Shown here in pieces: positions 9,576 to 22,460 of a stretch of DNA of 64,000 nt. Both the position numbers and the translations under genes were made by a program. Under the pieces are notes generated by a model. The model had not been told where the DNA came from. It was given only the letters and a program-made list of their open reading frames with translations, and did not search any database. This DNA comes from Phycomyces blakesleeanus NRRL 1555(-). Lineage: Eukaryota; Mucoromycota; Mucoromycetes; Mucorales; Phycomycetaceae. The stretch covers positions 989,776 to 1,053,775 of the forward strand of contig NW_017265153.1 in NCBI RefSeq assembly GCF_001638985.1, written 5' to 3'. Numbering within the stretch: the first letter of the stretch is position 1; each line of letters begins with the position of its first letter.

Positions 9576-12085
9576 CTATGTCTTTTTAGGAGTTGTGAAT
9601 CGAAGATACAAATTGACAACAAGAGCACCAACAAGGAATACGCAGAGTACAGCAGGACCTATCATATCGTCATATCGTCCCTTGACATTGTTGTTAAGCA
9701 TCCTATTACAACAGTTGGATTAATATCAAAAGAAAAAAAGAGAACAAGTTTCTGAAAATACACTACTCACCATGCACGCTTTTCAAATCGATAAAGAGCA
9801 TAAAAGCACACGCACACAGCAATTCCAATAAATACAGCACCGGCATATGATGTTCTTGGATCACCAAAGTTGAGTAGACTCAGCGCAACAGCAAGTAGAA
9901 GGGCAGCAAATTGAAGCCAACTGATAAACGTACGTTCATTGGCAAAATAGACCTTAGGTTCGATTTTGATCTTCTTGGTCTTGACTCTACCACTTCCATC
10001 CACAACCATCGTGTCAAGAGTATCTGCTCCCCATCTTTTTGCGAGGAAAGTCGAAAAACGAGAGCGTTTTCTGGTATTACCGTTGGAATCTGGAATATCC
10101 AGTCGACAATTTTCATCTTGAATGACAACCTTTTTGTCAATCTTTTCACCCAGCTGTATACCTGGATTGAGTGGAGCAACCTGATTCCTTGAAATTTTTT
10201 CGCTGACGTTGTACCCAACGTCTGTTGAATTACCGTAGACAAAGGGAGCATCTCCTGTCTCGACAATCTCGATAGGTTCTCGCTCAAGTATTTCGTACTG
10301 CTGTGGGAATGTGACCTCTTCTTGAAGAACTGAGTGTAATGTGGCTGGTGGGCTTACCAGATCGACCCCTGGGTTGTGTGCATTTTGTATTGGATTGCTG
10401 TTCGTGTCTGTGGGCACTTTGAGAGTATCGTTACTGGGTTTCTCATTATTCTTAAGACCAACCATATTTACTTGTTCCCCGAGGGAGTTGGTAACCCGTT
10501 GGGATAAATGATTATTGATCATACTTGAGGTGGCTTTCATGCGGTTCTGCTCTGCTTCCCAGGCAATACCGTATTCACCGTTAATCATCGGGCGGAAGGA
10601 TGGTGAACGACTCAGACCAAAATTTGTCGAACGTGGCTTACGAATATCTTGTTCTAACTCGGCCAACCACCATGGTACTAGTGGAATGCTTTCAGGAAAG
10701 AGGTATGCAACACCGTGAAGATATTTTGAGAACCTGGTGACTTCGTGTACAAGATGAGACTCCAACAGCTTTGTTAGCCACTCGGGAGGTTGCTGGTTCA
10801 AATGGGTTTGTAGCTTAGTCTCCAGAACTCCGTGGGGGAATTCAGCAATGTCTGATTTTGGAATACCGTTGAACGGATAGTTGATCCCAATATCAGATCT
10901 TCTCCACTCGTCTTGTCCACGACGCTGCATTCCGTCGAGATTGTCTTCGCGAATAAAAGTCAGGTTAGTGTCTAAACTGATCCGGACACGTTGGTCACCG
11001 GGAATCTGAAAGGCTGTGCGGTTGTAGAATACTCGGCACACGGGAGCAAGATTTTTGTTTTTGATAGACTCTTGGATACCCTCTGCAATAAAATATATAT
11101 TGTCAAGTGTCACTTTGTCCATGTCTCCTTTTGCCTCCAGCCGCCTGACGATAGTTTCTGCTGTCAGCTCTCCTTTGACAAACCTTTGGACATCATCTGT
11201 GTCTAGACGAAACCGATCCTTGATGGATTTTCCGTTTAGCCAAGATGCGTGATGTGTCTTTCTTTCGACAAAGACGCTCTTTGAAGATGTGGGGCCATAC
11301 CACCTGAACCGAATAGCTTCGCCATTATCGTCTCTCTGCAGTCTATCAGTATAAAGATCAAACTCAGGTGAATCAAAGTATATGCTCGAGATAGCTGAAT
11401 CATCGGGCTCAAATTTCTTTTCGGAATCAAAAATCAAAACTGGTAAGTGCATCATAATAATCGACTTGACTTCATTGATATTGTCAGGATGGATCCAGTA
11501 TTTTGAAGTCGCACGCTCAAAGTTAAGCTGGTCACCTCCGGCCGCTGCGTTTCCTGCATGTGGTTTTCCGCGGCGATTACAAATGTCTTTGAGATTGGAT
11601 ATGTAGACAATCGGCACATCCAGTTGTTGTGTGTCGAGCGGTTTGTCTCGAAGTTGGGGTACAAACCCGTTTGCTAGTTTGATCGTTGCCCATCTATCGT
11701 GTTTCTTGATGATTTTTCTGAATCCAGTGTAGTTGAGCCTGATGAACTTTGCAAGGTCGTTGAGATCAAAAAGGGTTTCGGTTAAGATTGTCTCTGTTGA
11801 TTCCCAGCTTTCGTCGGATGACCAACTCTGACTGTTCTTGAGGGTTTGTATGGTCGCATCGCAATATTTAATACGTGAATTGATGTCTTCTAGTTTGATG
11901 ACCACTGTGTTGTAGACATTGTCAAGCTCTTGTTCGAGCATTCGGGTGAAATACTTCTCGTCCTCTTCGTTCCATTCATGATCTGCTTGACGGTTTTTGA
12001 GTTCTGCTTTTAAGAGACCATATTTGATGTAATGTGTTCTCCAAGGAGGAAAGGCTTCTCTTGCTAATTGCTCAGCAAATTTCAT
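9576..12085 (-). CDS. vtc4: Vacuolar transporter chaperone 4, polyphosphate polymerase
   Basis: The large exon is 12085-9771 and the last exon 9703-9576, with about 770 aa before the last intron. It begins with the SPX domain (MKFAEQLAREAFPPW and KYGLLKAELK) carrying the basic inositol-pyrophosphate-binding helix NYTGFRKIIKKHDRW. The polyphosphate polymerase tunnel domain follows: SKYWIHP, AIRFRWYG, VFVERKTHH, the RTAFQ arginine, ISLDTNLTFIRED and GVLETKLQ with its metal-binding Glu. The C-terminus has VTC1-type membrane helices. The VTC complex makes polyphosphate from ATP and moves it into the vacuole. In the final exon the frame reads GRYDDMI and then shifts: GPAVLCVFLVGALVVN lies in another frame, consistent with one extra base at about 9660. 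This is either a true frameshift altering the last helix or a sequence error. The start was set at the SPX Met (12085), not at the upstream in-frame Met of the open frame. Confidence 0.94.
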
Positions 12086-14869
12086 ACTTTGCAACAATTA
12101 TAATAAAGAAAAGAGAAAGAAAGAGGGTGCTGAAATAAACCACGAAAAATAAGAGATTTGTGATTTATAATTGAGGGATTATTCCTATAGATTTTTTTTT
12201 CTTTTTGAGAGCTTAACTACAATAGATAATAATAATGATCGTGACAAAGCAGCCTTAGGGTTTTTATTATTATTATTCTTGTCATTATTGTATGTAAAGT
12301 AGTTTGAATTAACCTACAACATAGCCAATAAAGCTTGGTTGATATGCATTTAGTTTCTATACGATTATGTTTTCTATATATGGTTATGTACGGCCAATAG
12401 GAGTAATATTAGGCGCATATCGAATGTTTGTTCGTTAGTAAAAAAAAATGATAACAAGTTATTTTTTATGCTTTACATTATTATTTTTTATTTTATATAG
12501 CAAAATATCTTGGTTTTATAATAAGATGAAATAACATAAAATATGTGGGAAAAACCCTAGTGTTTGCGCTCTGAATCTAATCGATCACACATCATATCAG
12601 TACATCATAAATTACAAATTTTATTTATATATAAAAGAAAAGAAGTCCTATTGTTGTAGTAATTGATTTACACCAATTTGTAATATATCTCTCTCTTGAT
12701 ACACTCCATTACAGTTATACAAACTTATGTGTCAGTACCTGTCAGAATATGCTATAGTTTAATTGAATGTTTGTAGCCATAGTAAAGTTTTATTTATACA
12801 AACAATATAAAAAGAAAGGGCTCTGCGAGATTAATAGCTGTCTTTATGACATCTTATATATCTGTAGTATTCCCGAAATATATTGTCTGGCTAATACCCA
12901 TCACAAAATGAAAATGAAAATGAAAAACAGCAGGTCTTTACAAATCAACCGACCAAATTCGGAGTAATTTTACTTGATGCTTTTGTCTTTGCCTACAGTT
13001 GATCCAATAAATTATATCGTCCGGGCCGAACAAAATGTCATTTAATTACAGCTAAAATGCCGTTCGATCAGAAATAACTTTTTGCGTCTTTATTGATCAG
13101 AATAATAGAAGTTGAATATAAAGAAGTATGCAAAGAAGAAGTACTATTTTATATGCTATTTAGTAAGATTTTAAGCTATAAATTTGCTATATAATATACA
13201 TATATAGATAGTTATGTGCTTCTTTCTATCTTTTCTTATCTAAGAAAAAAAACCACAATTTTCTAAATACTATAATATTGATGAAGGCATGCATATTCCT
13301 TAATTGATCTTTTTTACCACAGAGTATACACTCCTTCTGTGTTTACATTGCTATGTCTTATTCCTACTTTTGAAAACCCAAAATAATTGTAATTGAATAT
13401 CACCCTTAAGAACTGCTTATAAGATTTCTTGGGATCTTTCTAGTCAGTGTTATGAAATACGATGTAACCCGGATTCAGAAGGGGGGTTTGTTATCGAATG
13501 GTAAGCCATTAGATTTGAATAATTTTATCGTCTTTAATTCTTGTAATGGGTTGAAGAAGTTGGGAAAAAAGATATTTTGCATTGACTGCAAAAACACGGT
13601 GGCGTAAAAAGTGAGATATATATAAAAGAGAAAGAAATTGGTACTTAATTAAAATTCGTATAAAACATACTTTACCCGGAAAACTTGCAACAATCTCACT
13701 AAAATTGCCCCTTTTTTCTATAGGGTAGTTCGTCTTCCTACCCTCTATACTAATTTTACCTTTTTCTATTCCTGTGTCTCTATCTTCTTTGTCTAAGGGT
13801 CGCATAGACAGACACAAGAGACAAGATAGTATATAATTTAGAAGGTTTAAACAATAATCAATTAGAGACTGTGATAACAAGACAAGACGAGATAGTACTG
13901 AAATAGTGGGAATCGATACAGATACATTATAACCTTAACAAGACAGGAGAAGAGACAATAATATATATATAACTTGTCTGAACCAGAGCCTGTATGTAAC
14001 AAATAAACATCGCTTGATTTGATCGGGCACACTTTTCTGTGACTAAATTATATCTGGTTAACCGTTACATACTTCCATTGGACCACTTTTCTAATCAGAT
14101 ATATACCTTAGTTGATATCGGTCAATCCAAGAACCGTTTCACGAAAGGCTATGAATTATCATTTTCGTCAAAAGGCCCAAGCTTATCAGAAGATTCTTTT
14201 GTCTGTTTTTGGTCTTTTGTATTTATACGATTCAAAAAACTCTTTTAATGTTGTAATTGTTGTTGAGAAGGTTATTTTTGCCAAAGATGAGGAGGTGGTT
14301 GGCATGGGGAGGTTCTTATTTATGAAAAAAAACAAGAAAAAAATGGGTATTAGTACCAATATTTAAAATGTTTTCAAGAAGTTTGTATTTTGCTTCTTGG
14401 TGGCGTTTGTCCCTTCGCTTCCGAATGATCTTCTTTTCAATATTTACATAAACATGAAACATAAAAAGCTGGTATCAAATAAAACAAATGAGTTGATTCT
14501 TCATACCCCTTGGACTTTTGTAGCCCGGCTTAATCTTGCATCTAAAATATTATTTGATTCCAATTCTGATATTTTGTAAAGTCTTTCCAAAGTACTATCA
14601 GCGCTTACAGCTTAAAAATATGTATACTCAGGTTTTTAAAGTCAAAGGAAACAGCATGTATGTCTGTGTGTGTGTGTACAAGACTTCATACACTCCTGTC
14701 AGCGAAATCACTGTCAGATTTCTTTATTTTTAATTCCAAATAAACTATTAGAAACCAACTTCTTTGCTGTATATATCTGGAAAGAAAAACAGCAGATAAA
14801 TAAGCTAAAGATTTTGTTTTCTTATATATATATATATATTATGAATTAGAAGAAGAGGAAGAAGAAAGT
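12086..14869. other. Gene-poor intergenic region
   Basis: About 2.8 kb of AT-rich DNA upstream of VTC4 with no supported gene. The small open frames (for example 13509-13880 on -) have no recognisable domain and are interrupted by low-complexity tracts. An (AT)n run lies at about 14824-14842. Confidence 0.5.
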
Positions 14870-15235
14870 AATATATGGTGTGGCCACAACGAGGTTTGAT
14901 TGTCGCTTGGACGCAACTCTATTATGCATACCTGCTACAACAGTATAAAGACTTTTTGAGTTAAGCTTACTCCCTTCCTGAAGGATATGTTCCTTCGAAT
15001 CTTTGGAAATTGTTGACAGAATTCTCTTTCTTTTGAATTTTGACTTTTAGAGCATGCCAAACATGTTCGATTGGGTCCAAATCCGGCTTTTAAGATATGA
15101 GTAGTCAAATCGCTGAATCTTCCAACGGGGGTTTTTCTTTATCACGTCATATAGGGATAGTATTATAGCTAGCACCATATTCTTGGAACTTGAGCAAGAT
15201 GCCAGGTTTATCATTCAACTTTAAATACTAGGGGA
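14870..15235 (-). pseudogene. Tc1/mariner transposase C-terminal relic
   Basis: Reading - from 15235 and moving between frames, the pieces are: QEYGASYNT (the QDxASxHT box with its Asp replaced), KKNPRWKIQRFDYS, then PDLDPIEHVWHALKVKIQ. The last is the diagnostic PDLNPIEHVW box with the catalytic Glu, near 15045-15088. The end of the protein reads SLYTVVAGMHNRVASK and LVVATPY, matching the usual Tc1 C-terminus. At least two frameshifts and one stop separate these blocks, and the N-terminal HTH part is not found. It is a dead relic of a Tc1-type cut-and-paste transposon. No terminal repeats could be paired around it. Confidence 0.8.
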
Positions 15236-15442
15236 TCCTGCAACAAAATGAGATTATGGTAAAAAAAAAAGAGCTGTACTTCTGGGCAAGGTGACGCTGC
15301 CTTATCATGTTGGAGTGTATAAGACGGTCTTTAAATCATTTTTCTAACATCAAATTATGAAATACGTTTTTTTTTCTCAACTGCCCTGCAGAGATATAAA
15401 AATGAGTTATAGTCATAGTTCAATGTCTTTTTTTCTCTGAAA

Positions 15443-15900
15443 ATGCCAGTTCAAAGATATACTCCCATCCCTGAAATACTTACCGTTCATGTTGCTAATC
15501 TGAAGCAAGCAGTTGATGATTACCTCCCTAAATATGGTGCAGTTACAATGGTTAGAAAGGGCGCAGATATGGAGAACCAACAAGAAGAACATTTGAGTAA
15601 AACTTCATCTTCTGTTAAGCATGCAAAACGAATTTTTGACCAAGTAATTAAAGCACACCATGTCTGTAATAGATCGGGAGAAAAAGAGATCAAAGAGAAA
15701 CTGTGTCAAAGGGGGGATTTTAGGTTCATCCAGAGATCTTCAAAAGAAAATCAAAAAAGCCTAATGTAAGGCTACCCTCTTAGCAAAATACTTTAAAAGC
15801 AATTCAGAAGAGGTTGCTTTATTGCATTGTGGCGAACATAATTACAAAGTTGGTGGTATTGATGACTCGAAGCCCCTGCCTCTTTCATCTGTAACAAAGG
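15443..15900 (+). pseudogene. FAR1/MULE-type zinc-finger relic
   Basis: The frame from 15443 (MPVQRYTPIPEIL) runs to a stop at 15769. It includes LKQAVDDYLPKYGAVTMVRKG, HHVCNRSGEKEIKEK, then RGDFRFIQRSSKENQ. After the stop, another frame gives YFKSNSEEVALLHCGEHNYKVGGIDD. The series of a Cys-containing knuckle, a basic spacer and a closing HCGEHN box resembles the FAR1/WRKY-GCM1 zinc-binding domain found at the N-terminus of Mutator-like (MULE) transposases. The DDE domain that should follow is absent. The family assignment is inferred from pattern only. Confidence 0.5.
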
Positions 15901-17666
15901 AGCAAATATATAAAAAAAAAGATAATCTGAAACAAAAAAAAAATACTCTTATTTTTTGACCAGAGAATGAATACAACATTGTTTTTGTTTGCTGATATTA
16001 ATATCCACACGCGTAAAACAACAATACCAATGCATGTTATCTACTTGTCATTATAGATTAAAACATAGTAAAATACACATAGTACGAGCAGAATATGGCA
16101 TGGTTAATAATATATAGTATTGAATGCAATAGATATGATAATAAAAAGGTGATCAAAAGCTTTCTCGGAAAAGCTAATAGATAATATTCTATTCCCATGG
16201 CAGCAAAAACTTATTTCTGATTGGACGGCATAATTTATTCGATCAATTGTATCATACCAAAAGTCTGGTCGGAGAGTTAAGAAAAGCTGACAGTTACGAA
16301 CAAAATTATTGTTGGCTTTAGTGGGAGACACACATACACACACACACACATAGATATATATATATTTTTAAAAACAATAGGTAAAAAAAAATGATCTTTG
16401 ACTGTTCTGATGTGGCTTGAAAGAGAAAAAGAGATCATTCCGATCAAGCTATTTGAAAACAACTCGGCGTTTAGGGAAAGCCCATTTGTTACTTGGGCAT
16501 ATTACATTATTTGAATCGTTCTTACACGAGCAAAACTTGCTGTTAAGCCTTCTTTTTTTTATGGGTTAGTGATTTTGTCTAGGTGACAAGAATATCAACA
16601 GATGTGTACGGAGCGGCCCAATATCTGGCCACAGTTTCTAGACTCCACAGGAAGAAGAAGATAAATTAGTACTGATCCTCTGTTTCCTCTCCTCTGTTAC
16701 ATATTCTTGCCAATTATTAAATGTCAAATTATTATTTCTAGGAAAATACAAGCTATTTCTCTTCTTTGTGATATTCCAAAGAAACTTTCCTTTTCTTGAT
16801 ATGACCATTGCTTCTCTACATACCCTTTGTATTTGTGTTCGTCTTTTTATTAAAAAAATGCGACTTGAACTTCACAAGAATCAATTGGCAGCCGCAAATT
16901 AATACCAAAAGGCTCTTAATGTGTGTAAATTTAATTTGTTTCAATATTTGAAAAATATATTTGTTTCATATTTTTAAGACAAATAGAAATATCCACTATG
17001 TATGCATAGGGTAAAGTGTTACACAAATGTATAAATTTGGTCACAGTTTGCGTTTCTTGAAATGCATTTGAGTGTGACGTAAAGTACAGTACAAGCCTCC
17101 TAGCTTTTCTCTTTTATTACATGCACACACACACACTCGCACACATAAAAAAAAAAGAAAAAAAAAGACAGAAAATGAGAAAAGGCATTGAATTTTTTTT
17201 TTGGATGATAAAAAAAAAAGTGACTGTTGGTGATATTGCAAAAGGGTACATCTTTTTGTAACGGACTACGAACAAATAAGTTTTACAGTCAAACTTGGTA
17301 ATTCCTCTATTCCTTCCAGGATCCCGTTCAAATGTAAGTTTGTTCAGAAGGTGACGTAGAGACATGTCACTTTTTTATACTCTGTTTCATTTTATATATA
17401 CATAATATAAATTCTATTGCACTTAATCTATTTAAAAGAAAGGAACAAGTTCATTTGAAGGATTGACTTTCATCGAGCGCACACAACGAAACGAAATAAA
17501 AAGGAACTAAAACACTTTTACTTATATTGCCTCTTCCTCCTTCTCCTCTTCTTCTACTCGCACAAAACACACCTACATAAAATATCCCTATCGTTTCTGT
17601 TATTTGATAGAAGAAGGAAAAAAAAAGTTACCAGTACAAAACTCGCTTTTCTTATTTTTTCGAACC
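15901..17666. other. AT-rich intergenic DNA with CA microsatellites
   Basis: No gene is supported. (CA)n tracts occur at about 16329-16351 and 17122-17143, with poly-A/T runs at 17149-17220. The last 150 bp are the pyrimidine-rich 5' flank of the transportin gene. Confidence 0.5.
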
Positions 17667-18376
17667 ATGAGTGACTGGCAACCTACAGACCAAGGTCTTT
17701 CTGAACTGGTTCAGCTTTTCCGTGAAGCAATCAACCCAACCGATGCCCAGAACGTACAAGATGTAAGGCATTACAAAGAAAGAAAAAAGAAGAAGAAAAG
17801 AAATAGAAGAAGAAGAAAGAAAAGAAAGAAAATAAAAAAGGGGCTAAAGGGGTGTGTCTAGTTAAAAGAAGGGGTGGGATGAAAGGAAACTCGATGGCGT
17901 AGACTTTTTTTTTACTATTACTATTATTCTCTCTTTCTTTCTCGATTTATCTTGAAGCTTTATCCCGAATAAACTTGAAATTTACATATACACGTTTCTC
18001 ACTATGTAGAGATTGGAGTATTTCAATAAAGTACCTGATTACAACTCATACTTGGCATACATCTTGACACAAATGCCTCAGGAGGATCAGTACATTCGTT
18101 CTGTCGCTGGTCTGACACTTAAGAACAACATCCGTTCTTACTTTGCTGCCATACCCTCCCCAGTTATGGACTATGTCAAGTCTTGTTGTTTACAGCATGT
18201 GGGTGATCCCGACATCGGTTCCACTGTTGGCATTGTCATTGTCGCCATTATCACCCATGGTCAAATTCACAACTGGCCTCAAGCTCTCCAGGCATTGTTG
18301 GAGAAGTTGGATTCTCCTAACCCTGCTATTGTAGAAGTAAGTTCGGATATACTTGACAATCAATACATCCATACAG

Positions 18377-18430
<54 letters not shown>

Positions 18431-21400
18431 ATGAAGAACAAGATTATTCAGCTTGAGGGGTTTTTTCTTATACTTATTCTTTTCTTTTCTTTTCCTTTAT
18501 TATCTTTATGTGCTTTGTTTGCTTGGTCGCCTGTTTGTTTGTTTGTTTGATTTTTTAGGGTGCTCTTAGCACACTCCAGAAGATTTGTGAAGATTGTGCT
18601 CGTGATCTGGATGGCAGTTTGGGCGGTGTGCAGCCTTTGGAATTTATGATCCCCAAGCTGATCAGCTTTTTCAACCACCCCAAATCAATCTTGCGTTGTT
18701 ATGCTATCCAGGCCGCTTCTAACTTTATCAGCTTGAAATCCGCACCTTTGATGACTAGAATGACCGAGTTTTTGGCAGGTCTGTTCAGCAGAGCTACTGA
18801 TGACGATGTTAAGGTCCGCAAGGCTGTCTGCCAGGCTCTTGTTTCTCTCCTCGAAGTCTGCCCCACTGTCCTGCTCCCTCACTTGCCCGATCTGGTCAAC
18901 TACATGCTCTTCAGCACCCAATCCGAAGATCTTGATCTGGCGCTCGAGGCCTGCGAATTCTGGCTTGTGTTTGCTGAGCAAGACGAACTCCGCGACCATC
19001 TTCAACCTTATCTGCCCATGGTTGTCCCAGTTTTACTCAAGTGTATGGTCTACTCTGAACTCGATTTGATGACCCTCGGCGGTGACCAGGATGATGCTCA
19101 TATTGCTGACGACGAGCAGGACATTAAGCCTCGTTTCCATAAGGCAAACGTGGCCGGCGCTGATCATGCTGACAGAGACGAATCTTCGGATAAGAAGAAG
19201 AATCGTGGCGAGGGATTGTTGGCTGACGACAACGACGATGACGATGATGATGATGATGATGATGACGACGACGATGATTTCAGTGACGATGAGGATATGT
19301 ATGGCGAGTGGAACTTAAGAAAGTGCAGTGCTGCTGCTCTTGATGTTTTGTGCAACTCTTTTGAGGGAGAATGTATCCGTCTTTTGATGCCCTTGCTCAA
19401 GACTGAGTTGGAGAGTCCCGACTGGCTTCATAGAGAGTGCGGTATTCTTGCATTGGGTGCTGCTGCAGAAGGTAAATAATTAGGGTTTATTGTTTGTTTG
19501 TGTGTGTGTGGGTGCATTAGCTTATGTGTAATATTATGTGTTTAGGTGGTATTATTGATATCGCACCCCATCTTCCTGAATTGGTTCCTTATCTTCTCAC
19601 AAACTTGAGCGATTCCAAAGTAAGCAAACATTCTTTTATTTTCTTGTTTGTATGTGTCTATTACTAACAAACATTATTATTTCTTCTTGAAAAAAACTAT
19701 ACCTATAACAAAATAGCCTCTTGTTCGATCCATTACATGCTGGGCACTGGGACGTTATGCTAACTGGATTGCCCAACACGCAAAGCAAAACGTTGAGGTT
19801 CGCAAGCACCTTTTCGAACCTCTTATTCAGCTGCTGTTGCAGCGTATTTTGGATGACAATAAGCGTGTCCAAGAAGCTGCCTGTTCTGCTTTCTCTCTCC
19901 TTGAAGAGGAAGCTGCCACTGACTTGATCCCTTACTTGCACCCTATTCTTGTCACTCTCTCGACAGCATTTATGAAATACCAGCACCGAAACTCTTTAAC
20001 TCTATTCGACACACTCGGCACTCTGGCTGAGGTTGTTGGTGATGCCTTGAACAACCCCCAGTACATCGAACTCATCATGCCCCCAATTATCAAAAAGTGG
20101 TCTGAGACTCCCGATGATAGCCCTGATCTGTTCCCCTTGTTGGAGGTAAGAATGGCAATGGCAATGGAAATAAAAATAGAGAAATAAACAGAGAAATAAG
20201 CAGAGGCAGAGGTAGAGACAGGTGTAAATGTAGATGAAGAAATAGAGATTTAAATTACGTTAAAATCAACCAATTGAATTACAACTGTTATTGTTATTAC
20301 TCTGAAACTAATTTCTCTCTCTCTCTTTCTCTCAATATTTTTGATATATATATATAGTGTTTGTCTGCTATCACTACAAGTCTTGGAAAGTCATTTAAGC
20401 CTTTTGCAGAGCCCGTATATATGCGATGTGTTCATCTTGTCTGCAAGACTTTGGAAGAATGCCGGTTGGCAGCACAGAACCCCGGAATGGATGAACCCGA
20501 CCAGGACTTTATGATTGTTGCCTTGGATTTGCTGTCAGGCATTGTACAGGCCCTCAACTCGGAGGCTGAGCCTTTGGTTTCCAACACAAACCCACCTGTC
20601 ATTACTTTCCTGTCACTTTGTGTTCAGGTAAATAGGAAGAATAAAGAGACAGAAGACAAGACAAGGATTAATATTTACATATGTGTATATGTATTTTTTT
20701 TTGCTCATATATACAGGATGAGGTTCCTGAAGTTCGTCAGTCTGCATACGCCTTGTTTGGTGATCTTGCTATTTCGTGCTTTGAACACATCCGACCTGCC
20801 ATTCCTCAGTTCATGCCCAACCTTCTTTCACAAATTGATCATCAGGCCGAACATCCCTCGGTCTGTAATAATGCTACCTGGGCAGCCGGAGAAATCGCAA
20901 TAAAATGGGGGGCCGAATTCCGCATCTATGTTGAGCCACTTCTTCATCGCCTTTTCCCATTGATGGTGAACCCCCAGGTCCAACGTACATTGTTAGAGAA
21001 TGTGGCTATTACAATCGGACGTTTGGGTTTGGTGTTCCCAGATATGGTTGCTCCTCAACTTGAGAACTTTATCCAGCCATGGCTTGCCACCCTTAGTCCT
21101 ATCCGTGATAATGACGAAAAGGCATCAGCGTTCAGTGGTCTGTGTGAGATGATCAAAGCAAACCCTCAAGGAGCTGTAAAGGTAATATAGATATATATGA
21201 AGAATAGAGTAAAGAAAAAGGATATATATGCGTGTGTGTGTGTGTGTTTGAAATATATGACTTTGCATATGTTACACCTATTAATGCTAATTGGGGTTTT
21301 TTTAGTGTATTCCTGATTTGTGCAACTCTATTGCAAGCTACCGGACTGTTCCTCCTGCATTGAACGAACAGTTTGGAAACGTAAGTATTTCATGGTTATT

Positions 21401-21563
21401 TTTTAATGAATGAATGTGTACTTACTTTGAAATGGTCGATTAAATCGTCTATTAGATCTTGTCCGGTTACAAAAATATGTATGGTAGTCAGGTCTGGCAA
21501 CAGGTTATTTCTACAGTAGGACCAGAAGTAGCTGCAACTCTCCATGAACGCTATGGTGCTTAA
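17667..21563 (+). CDS. kap104: Transportin (karyopherin beta-2)
   Basis: Nine exons join cleanly: 17667-17762, 18010-18336, 18559-19471, 19546-19619, 19717-20145, 20358-20627, 20717-21181, 21306-21380 and 21456-21563, giving 918 aa, the family's length. It is a HEAT-repeat import receptor that carries PY-NLS cargo such as hnRNP-type proteins through the nuclear pore and releases it on Ran-GTP. The N-terminal HEAT repeats include LTLKNNIRSYF. The long acidic H8 loop, a run of about 17 Asp ending in FSDDED near residue 370, is the cargo-release loop typical of transportin. SITCWALGRYANWI and NNATWAAGEIAIKWG are well-conserved later repeats. The C-terminus is GPEVAATLHERYGA. Introns carry microsatellites, for example (CA)n(TA)n in intron 2. 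Confidence 0.96.
18376..18428. repeat. (CA)n(TA)n microsatellite in transportin intron 2
   Basis: About nine CA units followed by about fourteen TA units lie inside an intron. The same CA/TA or GT/AT composite occurs at 2179-2232, about 16325-16366 and 33963-33992. Confidence 0.9.
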
Positions 21564-22109
21564 TCTCGAGACTTATAAATTATCACCATCCTCTTACACG
21601 CACACACACACAGAGACACAAACACAGTTTTCTAATCCCCTTCAACCCCCCTTCATCCCCCAACTGAAAGAATAAAAATACACAACCTTTTAAGAGTAAA
21701 ATTAAAAATAAAAGCAAAAAAAAAGGCAATGATGAAACTTATTTATACCAAACTTCTTTCTTTCTTCCATCCTTCTTTTTAGTTGACGACTCTTTTAAAT
21801 ATACATATATATTATGTAGAAGAATTTAATGTATTGTGAAACTCAACACAGCACAAAGAAAAACTAACGCACTTTCCAGACCAAAGATGTATATATAAAA
21901 AAATAAATAATCCAATAATCCGTAACATTTTTAAGCAGGCAAAGTTTTGTAACAATTTTACTAATAAAAATGTAAACACTTTATCTCGTGATGCACTTAT
22001 ATTTTTCTTGACTTACTCATTAGACCTTGCTTATTTCTTTCTCTTATCTTCACTTCTTACTTTTAAAAATAAAATAAATGTCTAGAATTACCCTCATCCC
22101 TGAAAAAAT
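21564..22109. other. Transportin 3' flank, AT-rich
   Basis: Holds a CA-rich patch at about 21598-21626 and an AATAAA-like signal at about 21671. No gene is seen. Confidence 0.4.
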
Positions 22110-22460
22110 AGCTGAATGAAGGTGGCGATATATGAGAGAATATCAACGAAATCGTAGATAAGCACTAAAAGTAGATGTAACAGAAACAGATGAAAGAAAT
22201 CCAACCTCTCGGGCTTAATACATGTGAGAGTATCGACTCAGGCACCAGCAATCTACAGAAATTGAAGTGGTGAAGACAGTAGAGGCAGACAACATCAATA
22301 ATTCTCGTGCTGTATACATGCGAAGGTATCGACGTAATTGCCGAAATATAACTGAAATAAGAATAGTTGAGACTGAAGCATTGGAGGCATAAGAGGAGGG
22401 ACGGAGCTCTCGTGCAGAGTATATGCACCAATATAGACCTAATTGACAGAATAGAGCAAC
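22110..22460 (+). pseudogene. Relic with four STPR-like repeats
   Basis: Four spaced units on + encode variants of R-A-x-Y-M-R-x-Y-R-x-N: WRYMREYQRN near 22122, SRA-stop-YM near 22207, SRAVYMRRYRRNCR near 22300 and SRAEYMHQYRPN near 22408. The spacing is about 85-110 bp. The RAxYMRRYR consensus resembles the STPR peptide repeat, a DNA-binding motif also seen in proteins encoded by some transposons including Helitrons. Stops occur in units 2 and 4 and between units, so this is not a working gene. No rolling-circle or helicase motif was found next to it. Confidence 0.5.

Noticed and set aside
13509..13880. 123-codon - frame as a gene
   Set aside because: There is no recognisable domain, the composition is AT-driven and no supporting splice or promoter signals were seen.
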